Origin: Moraxella boevrei DSM 14165
GTDB taxonomy: Bacteria; Pseudomonadota; Gammaproteobacteria; Pseudomonadales; Moraxellaceae
Assembly (NCBI RefSeq): GCF_000379845.1
Contig: NZ_KB903808.1
Coordinates: forward strand, 62,001-126,000
Direction: 5' to 3'
Length of the DNA stretch: 64,000 bases
The notes below the pieces were generated by a model that made no database searches, had not been told where the DNA came from, and saw nothing but the letters and a program-made list of their open reading frames with translations. The first letter of the stretch is position 1; each line of letters opens with the position of its first letter. Below are positions 57,660 through 64,000 of the stretch, piece by piece. Made by a program: the position numbers and the translations under genes.

Positions 57660-58763
57660 ATGACCGACACTGAACAAAAAAAACCTGAACCAAAAACAGA
57701 AACTGATAAAAAAACCACCGAGCTAAGTCAGACTAACCAAACAAGTTTAGCCACATCGGTAAAACTCACAGGGCGAATGCTAAATTTTAGCCGTTTACAA
57801 TTACAAGGCGATGACATTGACGCAATACTTGCCAAAGTTAAGGAAAAGTTAGCAAAAAAATTGGACGCCAATTTGCCTGTTTTAGTGAGTTTAACCACTA
57901 ATTTACCACCAAAACCGATGGTAAATACAACTTTAGAAACGGCTGAAAATATAGCAACGCCTAAAAGTAATGAAGAAAATTCAGCAGATAACAATAAGGT
58001 TGAACACAGTAAAACCGACAAAGCAGAGAATGTAGAAAAAACCGAAACCACGGATAAATCTGCAAATGAAAATGCTGAAAAAAATAACGACTTAACCGAT
58101 GATGATTTACAAACATTTGATTTAGAAAAATTGTGGCACGGACTTTGGGCGTTAGGGTTGCAACCGATTGGCATGGTAACAGGGGCGTTTGACAGCCAAG
58201 CCCAAGCGTTAAAAATCGCCATTTTCCCTGCGGAAGGACAACGCATTGACCGTAAAACCGACAAAAAAACCGATACCAAAAAAGCTGAAAAATCAGACGA
58301 CAAAAATCATTCCAATCATGAAAATTTACTCAGCCAAAATAGCCAACCTATTGATAATCAACTAATTTTAGCTGATGACAGCAACAATCATCAACTTAAC
58401 ATTCAGCGAGAAAGCGACAGTAACAATGTAGAAGGCGATTTGGTGCATCATCAGATTTTACGCTCTGGGCAGAGCATTAACCACGTTGGTGGCGATGTGA
58501 TTTTGACCAAAGGCATCAATGCAGGGGCAGAAGCCATCACCGACTACAGCCTACACATTTATGGCAAAGCCGAAGGGCGACTGGTGGCAGGGGCGACAGG
58601 CGACAAAAATGCACGGATTTTTTGTTTGCAGTTTAATCCGTCTTTGGTGTCGGTGGCAGGAACGTATTGCCTAAAAGAAAATATCCCAACCGAACTGCTC
58701 GGCAAAGCGGTAGAAGTGAGTTTTGACAGTGAAACAGGTTTGGTGTTTAACTTAATGGTTTAA
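57660..58763 (+). CDS. minC: Septum-site-determining protein MinC (extended)
   Basis: 367 residues against about 230 in most species. The C-terminal MinC domain is clear (GDLVHHQILRSGQSINHVGGDVILTKGINAGAEAITDYSLHIYGKAEGRLVAGATGD). The N-terminal domain appears split by a Lys/Glu/Asn/Thr-rich, probably disordered insert (about residues 95-145), and a second charged linker (about 200-255) precedes the C-terminal domain. MinC inhibits FtsZ with MinD. It begins the minCDE cluster. Confidence 0.9.
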   Translation: MTDTEQKKPEPKTETDKKTTELSQTNQTSLATSVKLTGRMLNFSRLQLQGDDIDAILAKVKEKLAKKLDANLPVLVSLTTNLPPKPMVNTTLETAENIATPKSNEENSADNNKVEHSKTDKAENVEKTETTDKSANENAEKNNDLTDDDLQTFDLEKLWHGLWALGLQPIGMVTGAFDSQAQALKIAIFPAEGQRIDRKTDKKTDTKKAEKSDDKNHSNHENLLSQNSQPIDNQLILADDSNNHQLNIQRESDSNNVEGDLVHHQILRSGQSINHVGGDVILTKGINAGAEAITDYSLHIYGKAEGRLVAGATGDKNARIFCLQFNPSLVSVAGTYCLKENIPTELLGKAVEVSFDSETGLVFNLMV

Positions 58764-58906
58764 GTTTTGGTATAAGGTATAATTTGGCATAAATTGTTAT
58801 CTTTGCCAATTTTATGTTAGAATAAGCAAATTTTTATGAAACCGATTGTATTGTTAAGCATTTTTGATAAAATTTTTAACAAATATCCAAAAAACTGGAG
58901 AAAAAC

Positions 58907-59719
58907 GTGGCAAAAATCGTAGTCGTAACTTCTGGAAAAGGTGGCGTGGGAAAAACTACCACCAGTGCATCGTTTGCAACAGGTTTGGCATTGCGTGGTT
59001 ATAAAACCGTGGTGATTGACTTTGACGTAGGTTTAAGAAACCTTGACTTGATTATGGGCTGTGAAAACCGCATTGTGTACGACTTTGTAGATGTGATTAC
59101 AGGCAATGCTCGCCTATCGCAAGCCCTTGTCAAAGACAAACAGCTAAACAATTTGTTTATTTTGCCAGCCAGCCAAACCCGTGATAAAGACGCCCTGACC
59201 GATGAAGGGGTGGCGGAAGTGATTGCCGAGTTATCCAAACAGTTTGATTATATCGTGTGCGACTCGCCTGCAGGGATTGAGCGTGGAGCTCAGCTTGCGA
59301 TGTATCATGCGGACGAGGCGGTTATCGTTACCAATCCTGAGATTTCATCGGTGCGAGACTCTGACCGCATTATCGGTATTTTGCAAAGCCGTACCAAAAA
59401 AGTGGAAGAGGGTGCAGGCTCGGTGCGTGAGCATTTGGTGATTAACCGTTACAACGCCGAACGTGCAGAACGTGGCGAAATGATGGATATTAATAGCATT
59501 TCTAACGATATTTTAAAAGTGCCACTACTAGGCGTTATTCCTGAAAGTAACAGCGTGCTAGAAGCATCTAACCAAGGTGAACCTGTGATTTTGGACAAAG
59601 ACTCGAAAGCAGGACAAACTTATGACGATATGGTGGCGAGATTTTTGGGGGAAGAACGTCCATACCGCCACATTGAAGTGCAAAAGAAAAGTTTCTTGCA
59701 ACGCTGGTTTGGGGGTTAA
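58907..59719 (+). CDS. minD: Septum-site-determining ATPase MinD
   Basis: 270 residues starting at GTG 58907, supported by CTGGAG nine bases upstream and the family opening AKIVVVTSGKGGVGKTTTSA. This contains the deviant Walker A motif. Other motifs are IDFDVGLRNLD and DSPAGIERGA. The C-terminal amphipathic membrane helix is QKKSFLQRWFGG. MinD recruits MinC to the membrane and oscillates with MinE, encoded four bases downstream. Confidence 0.96.
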   Translation: MAKIVVVTSGKGGVGKTTTSASFATGLALRGYKTVVIDFDVGLRNLDLIMGCENRIVYDFVDVITGNARLSQALVKDKQLNNLFILPASQTRDKDALTDEGVAEVIAELSKQFDYIVCDSPAGIERGAQLAMYHADEAVIVTNPEISSVRDSDRIIGILQSRTKKVEEGAGSVREHLVINRYNAERAERGEMMDINSISNDILKVPLLGVIPESNSVLEASNQGEPVILDKDSKAGQTYDDMVARFLGEERPYRHIEVQKKSFLQRWFGG

Positions 59720-59722
59720 TCC

Positions 59723-60004
59723 ATGAAAAAAAGTTTTTGGAGTAGCCTATTTGGCACCGAACAAAAGTCCAAAAGTGCCAATACTGCTGCCGAACGCTTA
59801 AAAGTTATCGTTGCCAGTGAAAACCGCTTGCACAACCGCTTAACGCCCGAGCGTATTGAAAAAATGAAACGTGAAATTTTGGCTGTGGTAAATACTTATG
59901 TATCGGGTGTGCAAATTGATGACGTGAATATCAATCATCACACCGAAGCCAATATGGAAGTGTTGGAAATGAATATTAACTTGCCTGATAATAGTCGGCG
60001 TTAG
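59723..60004 (+). CDS. minE: Cell division topological specificity factor MinE
   Basis: 93 residues, usual size. The N-terminal membrane-targeting and MinD-interacting segment ([13 protein letters not shown]-like, here [16 protein letters not shown]) is followed by the dimerisation strands ([22 protein letters not shown]). It begins four bases after minD. A strong terminator ends the cluster. Confidence 0.95.
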   Translation: MKKSFWSSLFGTEQKSKSANTAAERLKVIVASENRLHNRLTPERIEKMKREILAVVNTYVSGVQIDDVNINHHTEANMEVLEMNINLPDNSRR

Positions 60005-60035
60005 ACGTTTATTTTGCAAAATATCTTATAAAAAA

Positions 60036-60060
60036 AACCCAATTTCAAATTGGGTTTTTT
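60036..60060 (+). terminator. Rho-independent terminator after minE
   Basis: A perfect ten-base stem AACCCAATTT / AAATTGGGTT with a one-base loop and flanking A- and T-runs, 32 bases after minE. It can serve both the minCDE transcript and the convergent cytochrome b561 gene. Confidence 0.8.
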
Positions 60061-60084
60061 ATGACTTAAAAATCTTGACAACAA

Positions 60085-60642
60085 TTATAACATACGTTTA
60101 ATTAAATTATCTTTTTTGATAAATTGGTGTTGTAACGCCCCAAGAATATGCAAGCCTGTAAAGGCTAATAACATCGTCCAAAATACATCTTTATGCAATT
60201 TCATCAAGGTACGAGCAGTTTCTCGGTTTTCACCGATAAATGGTGCGATTTCCATACCAAAAAACGGAATGGCATTACCTCTCATCATCGTAGCCATGAT
60301 AGCGGTCAAGGGCATGGCAAACAAACAAACATATAACATCAAATGAGTGAAATGAGCGATACCTGTTTGCCATTTTGGCATAATGACTTTGGCAGGGGCA
60401 GATTTTACGGTCAGTACACGGTTTAGCAAACGTGCCATTGTCCAACATAGTACGCTAAAGCCAAAAGATTTATGAAAATCAATATAGGTATCATCAACCG
60501 CATTTTCATCCAACTTAATCATCACCCACGTGACAAGCAATAACAACACCCCAAGCCAATGAAAAATACGGACACTAATCGCCCATTTAGTATTTACAAC
60601 GACTGCTGGCTGAGAACGCTCGCTGGCAGGATATAATGACAT
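60085..60642 (-). CDS. Cytochrome b561 family protein
   Basis: 185 residues with four membrane helices. Histidines suited to binding two b-type hemes are in VRIFHWLGVLLL, IDFHKSFGFSVL, IAHFTHLMLYVCL and AFTGLHILGALQHQF. It probably moves electrons, for instance superoxide or quinone linked, in the inner membrane. It is convergent with minE and shares the terminator. A GGAG-like site precedes its start. Confidence 0.9.
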   Translation of the reverse strand: MSLYPASERSQPAVVVNTKWAISVRIFHWLGVLLLLVTWVMIKLDENAVDDTYIDFHKSFGFSVLCWTMARLLNRVLTVKSAPAKVIMPKWQTGIAHFTHLMLYVCLFAMPLTAIMATMMRGNAIPFFGMEIAPFIGENRETARTLMKLHKDVFWTMLLAFTGLHILGALQHQFIKKDNLIKRML

Positions 60643-60694
60643 AAAAACTCCTGTGTTATCAAAAACTTAATCAAGTCAATTAGACTAACTACCA

Positions 60695-61261
60695 TTAACT
60701 GTCAAGGTCAACCAAGAAGTGCGACATTTTATCCAAATCAGGAATGATACACACTTCATTTTCAAACATGACCGCTTGGAATACATAATCTTGCTCGGTC
60801 GGTTGGTAAGCAGAAAGTTGGTTTTTTTCTAGTTGTTCTTGTTGGCGTTGTTTTTCTAGACGTTGTTTTTCCAGAATATGCGGATAAAAACTTTCTAAAG
60901 TTTGTTGATAAGTGGCTCCATCCACGTCTTTTAATTCTGAAATTCGTACCGAGTGAAAGGTTACATCACCTTGAATTTGCAAGCCAATGCGGTGTACATC
61001 GGTGACGCTTTCTAGCACCACGATAAATTCAGCTTGTTCAGTTTTTGGCACTAAGTGATACACTGACACGTCCTGCCCTTGCCACAAAAAGTTCCAAATG
61101 CGGTCATGATACGGCTCAATCGCCAAAATCAGCTCTTTTGGCACAATCCAGTCAGGGGCATCAACCACAGGAATTCGTGCAATCTCAAGCTGTCCTGTGG
61201 TCACACTCAAAATACCAATGTGTTCATCTTGGGTTAAGATTTTAATCAGACTTTTTGCCAT
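60695..61261 (-). CDS. chpC: CheW-like coupling protein ChpC
   Basis: 188 residues. The CheW-like fold is recognisable in the strands around ILSVTTGQLEIARIPVVDAP and FIVVLESVTDVHRIGLQIQG. The C-terminal third is Gln/Lys/Glu-rich and then resumes strand structure. The placement after chpB and chpA matches the ChpC position in the Pil-Chp chemosensory cluster, which controls type IV pilus motility and cAMP. The similarity is moderate, so the gene name rests partly on order. Confidence 0.78.
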   Translation of the reverse strand: MAKSLIKILTQDEHIGILSVTTGQLEIARIPVVDAPDWIVPKELILAIEPYHDRIWNFLWQGQDVSVYHLVPKTEQAEFIVVLESVTDVHRIGLQIQGDVTFHSVRISELKDVDGATYQQTLESFYPHILEKQRLEKQRQQEQLEKNQLSAYQPTEQDYVFQAVMFENEVCIIPDLDKMSHFLVDLDS

Positions 61262-61345
61262 GTTATTCTCTAAACTTTTCTTAATGCTTTGTTAAGCAAG
61301 GTTAATATGATGATTGATTAAACCAATAAAATGATAACGGTAAAT

Positions 61346-62386
61346 TTATCCAAATAATTTTGGCGGTTGATAGCTTAATGGATTTGGAGCGAGTAAAATC
61401 GGCTTACCGTCAGGTAAACAGCGTTTTTTGCACAAACTTATCAACGCTTCTGCCAACTGTTTTGGCGTACCGATATAATCCACCAATCCTGTATCTATCA
61501 TACTTTGTGGTTGGCTCGGGCATTCGCTAGTATCAGGACTTTGAGCCCAAATCACACTGCCATTTTTGCGGGCTAATTGTGCCATGTCGCTACCGTCATT
61601 GCCCATTCCCGAAAAAATAATACTCATAAAATGATTGCCAAACACATTGCTACAGCTTGCAAGCAACTGACTAATGGAGGGTTGGTACACGCCTTGCCAA
61701 CCTTGTTTTTGTAACAATACTCGCCCATTAGAGTCGCAGATAACCGATTGTTCAATCGGTACAATCAGACAGCGACCTGCCAATAATTGTTGGGTATTAG
61801 TAATGATATCACACCGCCAATGGTTATGCCGTGTTAGCACCCTTGGCAAAGTATAAAGCGTTTCATGGTTAAAATGTTGTGCTAAAATCAACGCAATCGG
61901 CAAATCATTGGGTAAATAATCCAAAAATTCTTTTACTGCCATCGGTCCGCCCATGGACGCACCAAGCATCACCACATATTTCCACGTAACGACGTCGTCA
62001 GATTTTTCCCGTTCTTTTAACAACAAATCAGGGCGTTGCAGACGTTCAGCGATTTTACGTTTAAGTTTGCGTTGCCATTTTTCGTAGAGCGTGCCTGTGT
62101 TAATATAAGGGGCAGTAGTAAACCCGACTAGTACCACTTTTGGCATATAACTATCGCCTGAGCGAGTCATTTGTTTTTCTAGGCTTTGGATAACTTCGTA
62201 ATCTTTTTCACTATCCACCAGCCACACATCAGTAATACTGTGAAAATGTTTTTCACTTAGCTGTTCTATGCTGATACAATCCACCAACTCCATTTGCCAC
62301 GCACGAATGGTATCGCTAAATGCCATGCGTTGCTGATTATTTTCAGCAACGACAATAAAGCGTAAGGGTCGGTCGGTTTCCTGCAT
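61346..62386 (-). CDS. chpB: CheB-type methylesterase ChpB
   Basis: 346 residues. The N-terminal 130 residues resemble a degenerate receiver domain (VVAENNQQRMAFSDTIRAWQ..., without the full phosphoacceptor set). The C-terminal methylesterase catalytic triad is visible: LGASMGGPMAVKEF (Ser), ILAQHFNHE (His) and FSGMGNDGSDM (Asp). ChpB removes methyl groups from the PilJ receptor. It lies 42 bases after chpA and before chpC. Confidence 0.9.
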   Translation of the reverse strand: MQETDRPLRFIVVAENNQQRMAFSDTIRAWQMELVDCISIEQLSEKHFHSITDVWLVDSEKDYEVIQSLEKQMTRSGDSYMPKVVLVGFTTAPYINTGTLYEKWQRKLKRKIAERLQRPDLLLKEREKSDDVVTWKYVVMLGASMGGPMAVKEFLDYLPNDLPIALILAQHFNHETLYTLPRVLTRHNHWRCDIITNTQQLLAGRCLIVPIEQSVICDSNGRVLLQKQGWQGVYQPSISQLLASCSNVFGNHFMSIIFSGMGNDGSDMAQLARKNGSVIWAQSPDTSECPSQPQSMIDTGLVDYIGTPKQLAEALISLCKKRCLPDGKPILLAPNPLSYQPPKLFG

Positions 62387-62428
62387 TACATTTCCTTTGC
62401 CAGTTAAGTGCCATTTTAGCTTACTAAC

Positions 62429-64000
62429 TTAGCTGACCGTTTTAGCATTTAACAAACGGGCAATGGTGTCTAACAAGTCTTGCTCTTGGAACGGTTTACC
62501 TTTGTATTCATTCACACCGATACTCATCGCACGTTCTCGGTGTTTTTCACCAGTACGTGACGTAATCATGATAATTGGCGTGTTGTTCAAACGTGGGTTG
62601 TGACGTACTTGGGTCGCTACTTCAAAACCGTCCATACGTGGCATTTCAATATCCAACAGCATGATGTCTGGGGTTAGCTCTTGTAGCTTTTCTAAGGCGT
62701 CCACACCGTCAGTTGCTACTTGGGTTTCGTAGCCATTACGCTCAAGCAGACGTGATGTTACTTTACGCACCGTTACCGAATCATCGATAATCAACACCAC
62801 AGGCTTACGGCTCTTATCTTTGGCTTTTTGACGTTCAATCCGAACGGTCGCACTAGCATTACGCATCAGGGCAATCAAGTCAAGAATTAACATCACCGAA
62901 CCGTCACCCATAATGGTGGCCGCTGAAATCCCTGAGATGTGCGATAGCTGTGGCCCAAGCGGTTTAACCACCACTTCAATACGTGAACCTGCAATCGCAT
63001 CTACTTGCAACGCCATATTTTGCCCTGTTTCGGTACGAATGATAATCACAGGTACGCTCACAGGTTGATGTGCTAAGGCTTCTAGCGGGTCGCTACCATA
63101 TAGGATTTGGTTCAAATACCGCAGACGATAATCTTGTCCGTCAATATCCAACGTGGTCGCCTCAAGGCTGTGGAACTGATAAATGGTTTCGGTATTAACA
63201 CGTAACACGCGCTCAATCTGCACAAGCGGAACGGCATAGTTCTTATCCCCTGCACGTACCACCAACGCATCAGATACCGCAACGGTCAATGGCAAACGCA
63301 TGGTAAAGCGAGAACCTTTACCCATTTCTGAGTCAACCAATACCACGCCACCGAGCTGTTTTACTTCGCTCTGTACCACGTCCATACCCACGCCACGACC
63401 CGAAATTTGCGAAACGGTTTTCGCAGTTGACAGACCCGCGTTAAAGATATATTGCATGATATCTAGCGGTTTTAATGACGTATCATCGGCAGCAATCAAC
63501 CCTTGCTCCACCGCTTTTTTACGCACCGCATCCACGTTAATGCCTTTACCATCATCTGATAAGTGGATAACAATCTCGCCACCTTCACGCTGAACTTCTA
63601 GGGTAATCAGACCTGTACGTGATTTACCGCTTTCAATACGTTCTTGGCTCTTTTCAATACCGTGGTCAACTGCGTTACGAAGCATATGCTCTAGTGGCGA
63701 AGTAACACGTTCCAAAATATTACGGTCAATTTCACCCTCATCATTCAAAATCCGCAATTCAACCGATTTACCAAGCTCGGTCGCCGTTTGACGCACAATC
63801 CGCTGTAAACGTGGCGTAATCCGTGAGAATGGAACGGTACGCGAGTTCATCAAACCTTCTTGCAAATCTTCTTGGGTACGCGATAATTGTAGCAACAAGT
63901 TTTCAGTATCACGGGTTTTATCCAACATCGTGGCTTTAATATCCACCAAGTCCGATGCCGACTCTGACAACGATTTTGACAATTGGTTTAATGCCGAATA
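62429..64000 (-). CDS. chpA: ChpA-type hybrid chemotaxis kinase, C-terminal part (5' end outside window)
   Basis: The minus-strand frame is open from 64000 to the stop at 62429, so about 523 C-terminal residues are present. It contains the CheA dimerisation end, a histidine-kinase ATPase (HMLRNAVDHGIE, DDGKGI, ISGRGVGMDVV), a CheW-like domain (PLTVAVSDALVVRAGDKNYAVPLVQIERV), and a receiver domain (VLIIDDSVTVRK, LLDIEMPRMDGFEV with the phospho-Asp). The histidine-phosphotransfer domains are beyond the window. It signals to the PilG/PilH response regulators in twitching motility. Confidence 0.93.
   Translation of the reverse strand, partial: YSALNQLSKSLSESASDLVDIKATMLDKTRDTENLLLQLSRTQEDLQEGLMNSRTVPFSRITPRLQRIVRQTATELGKSVELRILNDEGEIDRNILERVTSPLEHMLRNAVDHGIEKSQERIESGKSRTGLITLEVQREGGEIVIHLSDDGKGINVDAVRKKAVEQGLIAADDTSLKPLDIMQYIFNAGLSTAKTVSQISGRGVGMDVVQSEVKQLGGVVLVDSEMGKGSRFTMRLPLTVAVSDALVVRAGDKNYAVPLVQIERVLRVNTETIYQFHSLEATTLDIDGQDYRLRYLNQILYGSDPLEALAHQPVSVPVIIIRTETGQNMALQVDAIAGSRIEVVVKPLGPQLSHISGISAATIMGDGSVMLILDLIALMRNASATVRIERQKAKDKSRKPVVLIIDDSVTVRKVTSRLLERNGYETQVATDGVDALEKLQELTPDIMLLDIEMPRMDGFEVATQVRHNPRLNNTPIIMITSRTGEKHRERAMSIGVNEYKGKPFQEQDLLDTIARLLNAKTVS

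Overview
The window comes from an AT-rich gammaproteobacterium, most likely a Moraxellaceae member close to Moraxella/Faucicola. This is inferred from gene content and order: Pil-Chp chemosensory genes chpA-chpB-chpC, minCDE, ppk1, an ahpC/oxyR pair, and protein sequences of Moraxella/Acinetobacter character. No rRNA, tRNA or complete mobile element was seen. Species identity cannot be fixed from the sequence alone.

Layout. 1-1.9 kb: 5' part of ppk1, mtgA and a small glutaredoxin-like gene. 2.0-10.4 kb: a complete type I-F1 CRISPR-Cas operon on the minus strand, transcribed cas1 > cas2-cas3 > csy1 > csy2 > csy3 > csy4. 10.35-10.6 kb: leader with a sigma70-like promoter and a consensus IHF site. 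10.6-16.15 kb: one very large array of 93 apparently identical 28-nt repeats and 92 spacers. 16.4-29 kb: ahpF, a DUF465 gene, a DUF4105 (Lnb_N) envelope protein, a macA-macB-OMF efflux operon, a lipoprotein, ahpC, divergent oxyR, and sbcD. 29-41 kb: sbcC, a TPR protein, a lipase-like lipoprotein, a SulP transporter and small genes. 41-50 kb: ppa, eno, an NSS symporter, pepP, argE, a NERD nuclease-like gene and ygfB-like gene. 50-54 kb: a coiled-coil gene plus zapA, then a bufferin/MNIO-type copper-peptide operon ending in an ECF sigma factor and a zinc anti-sigma factor. 54-64 kb: AI-2E transporter, OmpA-like lipoprotein, minCDE, cytochrome b561, chpC, chpB and the 3' part of chpA.

The main discovery is outside the array. 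Two chromosomal genes each carry an exact 28-bp direct duplication separated by exactly 32 bp: cas1 itself (9903-9990) and the DUF4105 gene (18828-18915). These are the repeat and spacer lengths of the neighbouring type I-F array. Each insertion is 60 bp and so adds 20 in-frame residues without destroying the gene. Both 28-mers, put in the same orientation, share ATCG at positions 8-11 and TG at positions 18-19 with the CRISPR repeat. The simplest reading is that this Cas1-Cas2/3 machinery integrated spacers ectopically into genes, including its own integrase gene. Each event left a one-spacer, hairpin-less mini-CRISPR and a 20-residue protein insertion.

Other notable items: overlapping spacers on the same and on opposite strands, a bufferin-like precursor with a lipobox, a frameshifted OmpA-domain remnant, a MITE-like element touching the pepP stop codon, and three tandem 36-bp repeats upstream of an OmpA-like lipoprotein gene.
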